DNA from: Anthostomella pinea
Taxonomy: Eukaryota > Ascomycota > Sordariomycetes > Xylariales > Xylariaceae
Reading direction: 5' to 3'
Assembly (NCBI GenBank): GCA_963556695.1
Contig: CAUWAG010000012.1
Coordinates: 3,534,001-3,598,000, forward strand
Length of the DNA stretch: 64,000 nt
In this document: piece by piece, positions 11,721 through 23,336 of the stretch
How the letters are laid out: each line of letters starts with the position of its first letter
How positions within the stretch are numbered: the first letter of the stretch is position 1
Position numbers and translations under genes: made by a program
The notes under the pieces: model-generated
Seen by the model: the letters and a program-made list of their open reading frames with translations, nothing else
The model's database searches: none
What the model was told of the DNA's origin: nothing

Positions 11721-14700
11721 GTACATCAAACGGAACACATCGACACGGGCATCTAGTCATCCATTCTGTGAATACAACAGGAGGACAAAAGAGTGCAGGC
11801 CCTACAGAGTTAGCCATCAACCTGGCTGACTACAAAGGAGAACAAGCAGACATCATTCTGATGCAAGAGCCCTGGGTTGGCATACCACCAGGCAGGAGAA
11901 TGGGAGTAAAGACATATCCCAATTATGATATATACTCCCCAGTGGATTCCTGGGACAGCGACAGTACACGGCCCAGATCTCTCATCTATGTAAGAAAATA
12001 CCTTTAAGCGGATCAATTTTGGCCCTATGCTACACGAGACATCACCTGGGTCAAGGTATAAGGCATTATATTTGCCAGTGTCTACCGGCCATGTGACAAC
12101 CCACAGGAAGTGGATGATATTCTGGAAGTATGGATTCCACCTTTTGGCTGCGTTATAGCTGGAGATTTCAATGCTGGCGACACATCCTGGGACTCGAGCA
12201 ATCCAGGATATCATAGTGGTGTCATACTTGCACAGACTATGACAGACCACGGACTGGATCTGATTTCTGAACCAGATGTCCCAACACATGATGACAGAAA
12301 TGTACTAGATCTGGTGTTCTCAGATGTCCCCATGGCCGAAGCCTCAGTGAATGATGCACTCCAGTGCACCTCAAATCATGAGACATTACAAATAGTCATT
12401 CTAATTCAGGGAGATCTGGACCGAATCCCTAAGGCCAATCATTGGATAGTACCGGACGATAAACTACAAGAGCTGGCAGATAATGTCTAAACCAGGATTC
12501 ATGAACTCCCCTGGCTGGGTGTATCCCCTGGCCAGGTAGATGCCTTTATACAAAGCTTGATCAACATGATCCAAGGCTGTATCAGAACAGTGGGCAAGAA
12601 GCCCCGTCAATCTAGGCCCACTGCTTGGTGGAATGATGACTACAAAGCAGCTGTTTAGACATACAGGGCCCTTTCTAAACAGACTACAAGCCAAGAAGGG
12701 CGGAATTCAGCCCGACGGGAATTTCGCCGCGTGGTTCAGAAAGCTAGGAGAGAGTACTAGCAGACTTTAATTGATTCAGCAACTGAGCCAAAGGACCTAT
12801 ACAGAATCGTCTCTTGGCACAAGCTATCAGCAGGATTGCGTTCCCCTCCAATCATCATAAGAGACCAAATATTCGAGTCATAAGAGAGCAAGGCAAATGC
12901 ATTACGCTCAGCCACGCTTGAACGAAATACCTCAGATAACGATATCATCGACCCCTGGTCCGTTCAGATCACACAACCCAAGCCATACATCCCCCTTGAA
13001 TACCATGTCGGACTGGAAGAGGCTGAAGGGTGCACTTTAGGGACCAAGAGCAACTCCCCGGGAATAGATACCCTCACAGTACGGATTCTGAAAGCTTGCT
13101 GGCCATTCATTGGGGAACATATCAGAGCCCTTTTCCAGACCTGTCTACAGATTGGACACCACCCTAACCATTCAAAGTAGCTGAGGTAGTGATGATCCCA
13201 AAACCAGGAAAGAAAGACTACTCTAATCCCAGGGCCTACAGACAAATATCACTATTGTCGTGTCTTGGCAAAGGCCCAGAACGACTCATCGCAAAAAGAA
13301 TTACTTGGTTTGTTATCAAACTTGGAATTCTAGCTCCACAACATTTTGGAGCTCTACCAAGCGCTCTGCCACTGACCTGGTAGCTGCACTCATACACGAT
13401 ATTGAGCAGGCCCTCGACCAAGGCCTCGTTGTAACAGTAGTCACGTCAGATGTGAAAGGGGCCTTTGATACTGCCCTAATGGGACGGCTGGTGGTTCGCA
13501 TGAGAGAATAGGGCTGGCCGGGCTTTCTCATAAGATGGGTCCAGTCATTCATGTCCGAGCGGTCCGCAAGGGTTTGGTTTGAAGGTATTGTGACCGATAT
13601 TAAAGCTCTCACTTGTGGGCTACCACAAGGCTCACCAGCCTCTCTAATCCTTTACATGCTGTATACAGAGCCAATCTGTGACTGACTTGGTATGAAAAAG
13701 AGACGCTTTGGATATGCAGACGACCTAGCAACTCTCTGTATTGGAAAGAACCTTGAAGAAACAGCTACAGAGGCTTCTGAAAATCTTCATTTGCTTAACC
13801 AATAGGGACACAATAATGCTATTAAGTTTGACCCTGACAAAACCGAGATTATGCACTTCTCGCGGAAAAAGAACTCAGACAACCCTCCAGTCCGTCACGG
13901 GACAATGAACAAAATAGCTAAGCATTCTATGCGATGGTTAGGTGTCCTTCTGGATAGAAAACTAAACTTCAAAGTTCATGTTTCTCACTGGGCCAAGAAA
14001 GCTAGTAGGGTAGCAAATCACCTTTGAGGATTATGCAACACAGTCAAGTGACTCCCAGTAAAATCAACCAGGAGGGCTGTGAAAGCTTGTGTTATTCCTA
14101 TTCTTACACACGGCCTGGAGACCTGGTACCCAGGAATCAAAAAAATCAGGAGCTCAGGTGAGACATCAGCATGTCGCATTAAGGGGCTTCTTGGGACAAT
14201 AGATGCTGTACTACGAACGGCGATCAGGGCTATCTTGCCAGTCTGGAAAACACACCCTGGGCATATCCTACATTTTGAATCGCAGATTCCCCCAGCTGGA
14301 GTTCTTGCAGAGTCAATACGACGACGTCACGGCCTTCGACTAGGACAAATAGACCAGAGACACCCTCTTGTTAGCAGGCTCCAAATACAAGCCCGCAAGG
14401 ATCGAACAAGGCTACAAAGGAGCTTCCAGCTAGTCCCTGACTTCCAGAGACCAACACTTACCAGGCCATCATGGAAGAAATCCCCAATCCGTAAAGGCAA
14501 AGACAAAAAAACAGAGCTCTTTAAGCAATGGCTACAGGAGAGAAACGTGAACACTGACCTTGTCATCTATTCAGATGGATCACAGTTGGACGACCAAGGC
14601 ACAACCCGCACTGGATGGGGTTATACTATCAGGAAAGGCGGCACTACACAAGAAATATACCGGGGAAAAGGCAGACTTCTCTAAGCAGAAGTAATAGATG

Positions 14701-15404
14701 CTGAAGTCCATGGTGCTCTCTAAGGTCTTGCAGCAGCCAGGGCAATTGGACGCAGAAAACGGCTATATGTCTGCCTGGACAACACGTCAGTGGTAGATGG
14801 GCTCAATAGCACTCCACCCGAGACATCACAGAACATTTTTTTACGGTTTCAAGAACTTACCACAGCACACACCCCTGGAGTGACCGTCAAGTGGATTCCT
14901 GGACACAGAGATATTGATGGCAACGAAGCTGTCGACATACTAGCAAAAGAGGGTGCCATGCTAGAAACAGACACGATAAATCTTCCTATAATCTCTTGGG
15001 TCAAGAAAGATCTCAAAAAAAAGGGCAAAAAAGAGTTCAACTAATAGTAAAAAGACCAATCAGAACCTAGGTATCAAGAAGTATACTCACATACAGTAAC
15101 TAAAAGAGACCTTATATCTTTTAAGAGAAGTACTTTACACAGACTTCTAGCGGCCAGATCTAGACATGGCGACTTTGCCAGATATTATGAACGCTTTGGG
15201 CATACAGACTCGAATGATCACTACAGCTGTGGTGAGAAGAAAACACCACAATATATTTTCTTTTGTAAGAGGCTGGGGAAAAATCAGCTGCTGCCCAGGT
15301 ACTCGCCTAGGACAGACTGTTTACAATACTTAGGGGAGAGGAGCACAGAATGGGCAAAATTCGTGGAGAAGAGCAAGTTCTTTTCAATAATTTGTCCCCG
15401 ATAG
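11714..15404 (+). pseudogene. LINE copy 1 ORF2 (endonuclease / reverse transcriptase / RNase H), inactivated
   Basis: The start at 11714 is ATA here but ATG in copy 2 (43388). Endonuclease: ADIILMQEPW, VIAGDFNAGD and a SNH at 12371-12379 where copy 2 has the expected SDH, a loss of the catalytic Asp by G-to-A. Reverse transcriptase: LTCGLPQGSP and the YADD active site (FGYADDLATL). RNase H: IYSDGSQ, an Glu helix, LDNTSVVDGL and GHRDIDGNEA, the DEDD set. C-terminus: a Cys/His group around YSCGEKKTPQYIFFC. The frame moves from 2 to 1 near 13170 and from 1 to 0 near 13356, each explained by one missing base. Further stops (for example TAG in MRE*GWPG at 13509) match Gln or Trp codons in copy 2. 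Confidence 0.88.
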
Positions 15405-15607
15405 ATAGCTTTTCTTGAAGGCCCAGATGGATGACCCCAAGGTCATACCGCCGCAACAACGGGGATGGGCCCGTGAGCGGGGCTGACTGTACTTATTATC
15501 TTGAGACCTCCACAACCCTGCGATGCAGAGGCTCTGGGAGGCGTGGTTTGCACTACTGAGGAGCTACCCCCCACGTTAAATACAATCAATCAATCAAACA
15601 GTACTAC

Positions 15608-16068
15608 GGCTCCTTGATAGTTCGATGAAGCCTAACGATGCGATATAGAAAGCTAAATGCCAATATGAGCAGGAGCGATCGAGGGTCGTGCTACTGAAGA
15701 GCACTGCAGGGTTGTAAGGACACGGGGACATACAGACCTGGTAGTCAATGGACAGGCCGGCGTAACGGACTGACCAACACAACAACCTGACTGCCGCACG
15801 AACGGACGGCCGCGACATTGATAAAGACATCAGCGCAGCAGAAAAACAGTTACGACAAGTGGCCCAGCAGAACTAATGATCGCCGCAACAGAGTGGCCGA
15901 AGCAGCTACATGAAACTCATCATAAACGGACTGGCCGTTTAAAGATTTTAATTCTTATACACTTTAACCGTAAAGGAATAACTAAACCCCAACAGCTGAT
16001 AATACAACAAGTAGCAAATGCTATATATACGGGAAGCTTCACAGAATGAGACGCCCAAAAATAAAAAT
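15608..16068. other. Intergenic between LINE copy 1 and the tRNA
   Basis: AT-rich flank with no gene seen. Confidence 0.4.
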
Positions 16069-16074
16069 AAAAAA
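16069..16074 (-). terminator. RNA polymerase III terminator for the tRNA
   Basis: On the minus strand this is a run of six T just downstream of the tRNA 3' end, followed by more T-rich sequence. Confidence 0.6.
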
Positions 16075-16080
16075 CATTCC

Positions 16081-16168
16081 TCCCACGGCGAGATTTGAAC
16101 TCGCAGCTTTTGGATTTCTCACAGGTTGCCCTAAAAGTCCAACACGCTAACCATTGCGTCACGCGGGA
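16081..16168 (-). tRNA. tRNA-Lys(TTT), with a 16-nt intron
   Basis: On the minus strand an 88-nt sequence folds as a cloverleaf. The acceptor stem TCCCGCG pairs with CGTGGGA, the D stem ACGC with GCGT around AATGGTTA, and the anticodon stem TTGGA with TCCAA. The T stem GCGAG pairs with CTCGC around TTCAAAT. The anticodon loop reads CTTTTA, then 16 extra bases, then A. That places an intron at the canonical 37/38 site and gives anticodon TTT. Mature length is 72 nt before CCA. A and B boxes are present. The isotype rests on where the intron is cut, so Lys is likely but not certain. Confidence 0.82.
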
Positions 16169-16555
16169 TTGAGTGTTGTGCGATGTACGCAGGCTTATAT
16201 GTGGCAGGAGCGCTGCGCAGGATTTATGAGTCACAGCAGGTGCCAGGAATTGAGTGCAGGCACTTAATCCTGTTTGCGAAGCAGAGGAGTTCATGACTGG
16301 GATACGTGGCATTTACAGCGGCAGTGGAATTGTCACAGACAAGTCACCGTCGCCGATAAAGGGGTCTGAATCAAGGCAGTGCATATTCGGCCACACAAGG
16401 ATGCCTGTCAATCACCATGAGAAGAATTTTGCGGATAGGGGAATCAAATTGCTCGGCTGTTTCCCGAGGGAATGCTTGGTTTCTTCATAAATCAAGTGCT
16501 ACATCATCCTTGTGTCATCATGGCTTTGATCTCGACCACCATTCTTGACTGCCCA
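16169..16555. other. Intergenic, no gene seen
   Basis: Space between the tRNA promoter side and the 3' end of the RRM-like gene, with no supported feature. Confidence 0.4.
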
Positions 16556-17365
16556 TCACTCACAGGGATCCGGTCCGTAAAGGACGACCACCTCAGACCA
16601 CAATCGGCGCTCCTCCTCGCTGCCAACCCAACTCGCTCCTCGCAGTGCGTCCTGCATCAGCTTATACGCCCAGGACGCGTGATCGAGCCAGCCCATGAAC
16701 CGCAGCTCGAGTGCGGTTCGAACTCCGTCGCTGGAGTTCTCTATAACCTCTTCCAGGGTGGCGAGCGGAAGCCAGCTCCTGAACAGACCCACCAGGAACT
16801 TTTCATTGATGAGCTGGCTCGGTCCACTGACCAGAAGGACCCGAGAGACAGGCGAGGGATCCTGTTTTGGCGAAACGACCTTGTCGAGCGATGCCTCTGG
16901 GATTTGTCCGCCGATGAGGTAGTGGCCCTCGTGGACCAGCCGCATGAATCTTTCGGCCGACACACAGTCCCAGAACGTGACAAATCCCTGGCACTTTTTC
17001 CCCCCCGAAGGGCCCACGACCTTGAGCTTCGAATTCCAAATTTTCCCGATGCCCCTGATGGGACCAAGGAGCTCCTTGGGAGTACTTCCATGTGGCAGTT
17101 TGGTCAGGCGGACTCTGGTATTGCTGTGGGAGGGGCCAATTTTGTTTGGTGGAAATTTGACTCTGATGAAAGTTTTAGTATTGGTTATCATGGAAAAAAT
17201 CAGAAAATCGGTATTACCTTTCTTGCCCATTGATACGGTCCTTGCAAAGTTCACCTCGGGGTCAATGAGACCTGGTCGGGCCGCGCATTGCCCGCCTCTG
17301 GTCATTGCTAGGCGAGAGATAACGCCCGGAGGCTTCTTCGGCAACAGTAACTCTTCGAAGTCCAT
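16556..17365 (-). CDS. RRM-like RNA-binding protein, uncharacterised
   Basis: A single open frame of about 269 codons from ATG 17365 (MDFEELLLPKKPPG) to TGA 16556-16558. The frame stays open upstream to 17566 and could add 67 residues. I prefer the inner start because the added stretch (Ser/Thr/Pro/Leu-rich) looks like translated 5' UTR. The middle holds a beta-alpha-beta pattern: TRVRLTKLPHGSTPKELLGP, then IGKIWNSKLKVVGPSGG, then KCQGFVTFWDCVSAERFM. These match RNP2-like and RNP1-like strands of an RRM with aromatic positions. A second alpha/beta segment (RVLLVSGPSQLINEKFLVGL) may be another diverged RRM. There is no intron and no lesion. Role unknown; probably RNA binding. Confidence 0.6.
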   Translation of the reverse strand: MDFEELLLPKKPPGVISRLAMTRGGQCAARPGLIDPEVNFARTVSMGKKGNTDFLIFSMITNTKTFIRVKFPPNKIGPSHSNTRVRLTKLPHGSTPKELLGPIRGIGKIWNSKLKVVGPSGGKKCQGFVTFWDCVSAERFMRLVHEGHYLIGGQIPEASLDKVVSPKQDPSPVSRVLLVSGPSQLINEKFLVGLFRSWLPLATLEEVIENSSDGVRTALELRFMGWLDHASWAYKLMQDALRGASWVGSEEERRLWSEVVVLYGPDPCE

Positions 17366-19004
17366 TGTGTATGCGTCAAGCGATGTCACGATATTGTTTC
17401 GGCTGGTGTCGCATAGCAACGAGGTTGTCAAGGATTTGTGAAACTGCAGGCGATAGCAGGCGGGCGGTGGCTCGACGAGACTCTGATGCAATGAAGTTTC
17501 TGGGATGTGAGAAAAAGTGCTGAGCAACGGCGGCGAAAATGTGTTGCTCAACGGGACAGAAGGCAAGCGGTGGTAAGCTATCAGGAAAGATATCTACTTG
17601 AAGTCTCGTCTATGATTGCCGTCCGACCAGAAACAATGGTACATACTAGCTGGCCATTGTTCCCATTGTATGGGCCATTTTGCCACTGGACATTGTCTAT
17701 AGCAACGCACGTACCACGAACTGGGAGCTCAGAGCACATTAGAGAGGCTAGTATAGGTCAATAGGAAGGCCTAAACCTGCAGCATCCTGGGAAGAAGGGT
17801 GCCAAGGAAGCCTGAAACAGTGAATAGGTTGCGCCCGTCATCAACCATTTAGGAAATACGACCAACTTCAATAGCCACTATATAACTTTTTATCCGGCTC
17901 ATTGGAAACCGTAGCGCTTGTCTAAACATATAAACAGTTTTCTGGACAGAAAAGTGTATGTGTTGTACCCTTCAAGACCACAATAACCTAAACGGGTGTC
18001 AAGTAGGAGCAGGCGGTAAACTCAGGAGTGGTAGTCGAATGCACAGTGCTTTTACTTTGTGACATGCCACAAAAAACTGTCCTTATCAGGGAACCTCAAT
18101 TCGTCGTTTGTAATATCATTGCCCAGGAAGATCGACCACTAACGCATCCGGCTTCACCACATCGTCTCTTGTGCCGCCCCTTGACAGGTGGTTCAGCCCA
18201 GTGGTTTCCACGCTCAGAAAGAATGAGTGTTAATTTCGCTGTCTTAGTTGTACGTGATCGCATGATTGGGCTCCCGCAGTGTCCTATGAACTCGAGCTTC
18301 AATTTCAGTCTGTAACTGTGAGGACTGTAGACAAGAGAGCGATTTAAGAGAGACTGAGCATTGCCCCGGATACATGTTATATGGCATATGAATGTATCAT
18401 GCTAGAAATCTAGATAGCACTTGAAAGTAGATACTTTATATAATGACGCACAAATACCTTACTTAAGAACGGCCGCTTAAACAAAGTACCTAAACATGAA
18501 GGGTTGTTTCAACATTAAAATCAACTTATTTAAGATGTTTTAAAGGTGACAGGCACATCCGGTCCCCGCAGCGCCAAAACAGATTCGACCAGTATCGTCA
18601 ACCACGAACGACTTCGTACAAACACGTTCATACACTATCAAGCACCAGGATACCTGTAGACTAGAAATTAGTAAAGTCAAAACCCATCTGCAAGTGCGGC
18701 TCCACAGGACTGGCTTCTCCTTCCGCACGAAGGCATTCGCGTTCATGCTGGTGGAAGGTGCAACGCACAGTAGGAATCCCCTGTATCTCACTTCTCTGCT
18801 AGCCCTGGAGATTCCCCCTCTCCAGCATCAACACCCCTACCAACCATTTCAATTCATTCAGCGTCAATCCGCCTCGTCTTCTGCAGATTTTAACCACTTA
18901 TCAAGATAACATCACCTCAACACCACCGATATCCGAATACCAAACTCGGCCTGGTCGTCATGGATGAAAAGTAATCATACCTCCCATTGCAGGAGTGGTC
19001 ATAG
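17366..19004. other. Gene-poor stretch
   Basis: Short scattered open frames only (for example 17507-17764, 18028-18315), without motifs. An ATGGATGAAAA at 18960 followed by gtaatc could be a first exon of the next gene, but the implied introns would be under 40 bp. Confidence 0.4.
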
Positions 19005-19842
19005 AACGGCAAGCCCCTGTCTCTAGCAGACGACGAGAAACAGGAAGACGATGAGAAGCAGAACGCCGCCAATGATGATTACCTCACAGCTAAGGTGGTT
19101 AACCAACTGCGCCAGAGCCATGCCCGCGTACGAGAGATGATCGAGTCGCGAAAGGCAAGAAAGCCCAAGCACCCTCGAGCACCACCGAACGCATGCTGAC
19201 AAGGCCAAGGACCTCGTTCGCCCGGTCCGATTCAAGACTGTCCACAAGAGCGGCAGCCTCGTCAGCCTCACGATGCCGACAACATTTCACCGGCAGGAAA
19301 GAGAAATTTCGCTCGCAGCTTATGTGACGAAGAACCCAGCCAACGACGTCTCTTGTACCCAATGCATTAGTCTATTATCGAAGGGTCCATGCGAGGAGTG
19401 TGTTTCTGTCGGACCGAACACCTTCAATGGCGCCTGCACCAACTGCCAGTACAAGTCAACAGCTTCTAGATGCTCATTCTACAAAGATCGGTCTCGCTCC
19501 TCCATTGGTGTTCCTGCACCCGGGCCGAAACCGGTTGGACTTGGTTCGAGGGGAAAGGAACGCGACAACGAAGAGGTGAAAGAACATGGCAAGGAGCATG
19601 GCAAGGAGCAAAGAACGGGCAATGCAGAACAAGCAGGCAAGAAAACGCATTCCGGCAAGAGAACGTGTCTCAAATTTCTGAACGAGCACGTGAGCGTTAC
19701 GGAGAGGGAGTATGACTACAAACACATTGATGAGCTTCCTGAGGATATGCTTGCCTATGCCTCGGCGAGGCAACTGGAGATTTGGACTGGCCGGATCGAC
19801 GCACAGCTGGCATTGCGGAACGCAAAGCGCAGCCGCCGCTAG
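19005..19842 (+). pseudogene. Fungal cysteine-cluster protein (DUF3716-like), frameshifted
   Basis: Two coding segments in different frames join into one plausible protein. The first (19005 to about 19190) is acidic then helical: DDEKQEDDEKQ, then YLTAKVVNQLRQSHARVREM and KARKPKHPRAPPN. The second runs from about 19198 to the stop at 19842: DKAKDLVRPVRFKTVHKSGS, then cysteine pairs CTQC, CEEC, CTNC and a final C in RCSFYKD. That Cys layout resembles the short DUF3716 module of ascomycetes. A Glu/Lys-rich linker and a C-terminal helix (LPEDMLAYASARQLEIWTGR) end the protein. A 4-bp excess at gcatgctgac (about 19191-19200) would restore the frame if removed. The 5' end is unresolved. Function unknown. 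Confidence 0.5.
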
Positions 19843-22814
19843 ATGCGTTAACTACCTTACGTAGCCTTCGATATATTCGCACTCTGATATTCTTTGAGAC
19901 CTCGAGCCTGTCGCCCAGCGGCGTCTGCTATACCGCCCACATGTGAATCCGTAGTCTGAGAACCAGCGTGGTACATGGTCAACATGTCCTCGACCAAGTC
20001 AGAAACCGCCGGAAGGGCCGTAAGTTAGAGTTTACTGTTCACGAATTCCAGCTCGCTTGCCTTGAGACGCTGGCAACCAGGCCAATCTCAATGGAAGGTG
20101 TCGGAGGCGAGGCTCCCACCAGAACGCTGGCTTGGGTGTCTGATACCGTAAAGCAAGATCGTCGTAGTCGTCGTCTTGACCAAGCGTTATGTGAAGATCC
20201 GCTTGACACAGCTGAAATTGGGAAGATAGCTGGGGAAGCACGCCGTAGGCAACACCTTGACCGTCATATCTACACGTGCCTCACAAGCGGCATTCCTCCA
20301 TCCTCCATCCACTCAAATTCGCCATTCCCGGGGACCTCGGGCTCTACGCAGTTGACATGGAACTGGGCGTAAGGGGTAATGGACATCCGATATTGGTGGT
20401 GAGAGGCTATGCTTGTACAGCTGCTTTCACTGCCCCTTCAGACAGCGGCTCCAACTTTCATTGCAATCTGGCCCCCTGTAAGTGCACAGTCAAACACGCA
20501 ATTCTTTGAACTAACTGACAGGCAAGGAGACAAGTCTAAAGTGCATACCAACGCCGCCAGTACGTGGAATGTGGTAGAAGGTGGTGGGATCATGGCTTCT
20601 CTTACTAACAGGCTTACTGACTGAGTCTCCGGAGTCACTAGCCATCTACTCGTAATAGTCAAGCTGTGTTGACGCGCTTGATTGTTGCCCTATTACAAAC
20701 GCCCACTTTGCTTATTGCTGTGACGGAACGCTCACCATAACCACCATGCCACGGCTGTTCCTCCCAAAAGGATGTCGAATATCAAGCGTGGCAGCTTGAC
20801 ATTCAATGGTGGTACATGTACTCATGTCCGGGCTCCAGGACTCACCACATGGGCTACCTGTACCAGACCATGACAATTGTAATGAAATTAGAAACCGGCT
20901 TCCCAAAGGACTAACCAAGGCGCGTAAAACAATGTCACTTCTCATCATCATAACTATAAGGACCCTCTTAAATCCCTTTCTGCTATGCCGAAAATGGTGA
21001 TCACACCACGATCCCCTTCTAAGCCACCCCTTTCTTTCTGAGCCCGTAAGTTCCTAAGTCTTGACACCCAGCTCTTCTCCCACATGCTGCAAGTCTTTGC
21101 CAAGCCATCCTACACAGACATAAACTGGCGATGTTAGCACACAGCCATCGCCCCACACCTTCAGAGCACGCCTGATTGCGATTAGGGCCTTAGAGCATAC
21201 TTTTTCTATAGATGAGGTCAAGCGTACGCAAGGTAGCCAGGGATGAAGACACGGGTGTGGAATATTGCAATCATTCTCTAGTCGTACATAGGAATGGGGG
21301 TAATCTGAACGAGCCTTTCATGTTTGTTTGTCTTCAGCTGTTTCCTCACAGGGGATGAAACTCATCTAGTATAGAGACACTGGAGCTTCAACCCTCGTCT
21401 TCTGCTTCATCCCAGTTCTCGGTCAAATATATATTTGAACTCAAGAATCTTTAGCATTGTCCAGAATGGAAATATCAGCATCGACTCCTTCACGCCCAAG
21501 GTCCGAGTTACAATGGTCTTGTACCTGCACTGCAGAATATGATCAAGTCTCTTGGCCCCCCAGCGATGGCGCCTCCATACCCTCTACCAGAGTTCTCTCC
21601 CAGAGTGTCATTTCGTTCAATGACACACATAATAACCTGGACCAAAATCAGGTCATACCGATCCCAGAATCGGAAAAGAGCAATCGTGCCATAAAGCAGG
21701 ACCATCAGTCGATGATGCAACGGCTCTATCGGATCTCAGCGGCCGTGGCAACCGGTGATCCTCAACCAAAATGGCTACAGCTGGGAAACATGTGGCCATG
21801 CCACACAATCCGATGTACTTCCTCGTGCAAATGCAGTGGCTGATTCGGTCCAGGCTTTTGAGTTTCTGATTTGGCTACAATCGATGTACCAGCAGATGGT
21901 TCAGCAGGAAACCGCCGAAGCTTATAGTGACGGGGGTCAGCGCGATGTAAAGATTCGTACTCGCTTCTCCGGAGTAGCCGCAAGGATATATCAAAAATTA
22001 ATTCCGAATACACACAAACTTTATCATTCAGTTGAATTGTTTTCATTATGCCGATTTCTTCTCCTATTTAACAACTAGATCGAAGGCTCCAGGAAAGAAC
22101 TTTGGACTAACGACACCACATCTTTGTCTTTGATTTCGAAATAGCCAGGCTATATATGCTTTTGCCACTGTCTCGAGCACAGCACCTGTGCTATCGTCTC
22201 TTCCGAACTCGGTATAAACCCCGGTATTCGTATAGTGCGTGCGACATTACCGCACACTCAGGGGATATTCCAGTCTTCACAAAAATAGCCTTAAAATCAT
22301 CTGCTTCTAAAAGTAGTCGTTTCGCTGTCGAGCCACGATAGTTCTGTTCGCGTATCAGTATTACCCTTTGCGCTCACATCCGGAGTCTTGCGCTTTTGTC
22401 ATGCTTCATTTTCTTGCCCGGGACTCATAAAACATTCCGAAGACGAGGAAGCCGCTTAGGACTGGTACTACTCCACCAAAGCCATGAAACACCTAATGGC
22501 GTATATCCCACGTGCACCAGTACCTGAGGCAACCAGCGGCTTTACACTCCAACGATCACGCGTCTCAGAACCGATAATGAACGCGTCCTTGACAAATGCG
22601 CCCCGACCAGAAACTCGGCTGATCACATCATCAACGATTACCCAAAGGAAGCTGTGTACAAGACGGAGAGGATTCGGCTCCAGCTTCTGAACCGTAGTGG
22701 CAAGCCCAGCGTCCGATCCCGAGAGAGCTGGACGAAACATAACCCTGCCCAGCTAACTACTAAGTGCAGAGGCTGCAACAACAAGTATTTAGGGATATCG
22801 CGAGCTAAAAGTAT
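19843..22814. other. Gene-poor stretch with weak coding traces
   Basis: Possible traces at 21780-22010 (a helix-rich frame with AFEFLIWLQSMYQQMVQQE) and at 22545-22835 (frame with TDNERVLDKCAPTRNSADHI and CRGCNNKY). The second trace leads into the AlkB-like fragment and may be its upstream exon. Neither has a complete gene structure I can support. Confidence 0.35.
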
Positions 22815-23336
22815 GTGGCAAGACATATGATCGAGACGTTCGGCGAAGAATACCATGCAGCTGGCTACGGCGCAGGCGCATTTAAAGATTCTCCCCCGCT
22901 GATATACCGTATGCGCAAGTACGTACAGACGGTTTTATACAACGAATTGGATGAGGATTATAAGTTTAACGAGGCCGTGTTATATACCTACCTCCACGGA
23001 ATGGCCACGAGTCCCCATGACGACGGGGAACCTGGGCTTGCCGCATACGTCACATCTCTGTCCCTCGATGGGGCAGGAGAAATGGAGTTCTTCGTGAAAG
23101 TAAGCCGCCGACCAACGCCCGGCACTCCGTTCTTACCAGGGTGCCAGCGAAGGGGGGAGCTACTGGAACCAAAGAAAAGACGATACCACAAGGATCTGAG
23201 AGAAGAAGAATACCAAGCAGCGGTAACCGCGATCATCGTCGCAACGAAGTTCAGCAAGGCCGCCAACCCGCACCCGACTTACGGATACTTCCATGGTACG
23301 TTAAACGAAACGCAGACGACATTGAGCGCATGTTGA
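22815..23336 (+). pseudogene. AlkB-like 2-oxoglutarate/Fe(II) dioxygenase fragment
   Basis: The open frame reads a region typical of AlkB-type dioxygenases: YRMRKYVQTVLYNELDEDY, then FNEAVLYTYLHGM, then the metal motif in SPHDDGEPGL (H-x-D), then YVTSLSLDGAGEMEF. This is the iron- and oxoglutarate-binding core. The second metal His and the terminal Arg expected about 60-80 residues later are not seen. After FFVK at about 23100 the family resemblance stops. A gtaagc at 23101 with a possible acceptor near 23140 may be an intron, but the frame then closes quickly. The fragment therefore looks truncated or decayed. No catalytic claim is made. Confidence 0.45.

Larger units (their letters stand above)
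10000..15597 (+). mobile_element. Tad1-like LINE retrotransposon, copy 1, near full length, inactivated
   Basis: A 5.6-kb non-LTR element with two overlapping reading frames, a short 5' UTR, a 3' UTR of about 190 bp and a (TCAA)n-type tail at 15582-15597. ORF1 is gag-like with cysteine knuckles. ORF2 has an apurinic-type endonuclease, a reverse transcriptase, an RNase H and a C-terminal zinc-binding region. That order is the Tad1-clade plan of fungal LINEs. Many nonsense codons read as Gln, Arg or Trp in copy 2, so they are C-to-T or G-to-A changes as in RIP. Two one-base frameshifts in ORF2 are shared with copy 2. It cannot be autonomous. It lies 53 bp from the oppositely oriented fragment ending at 9946. 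Confidence 0.92.

Noticed and set aside
16472..17233. Plus-strand frame of 253 codons
   Set aside because: Antisense to the RRM-like gene, no motif, explained as its shadow.
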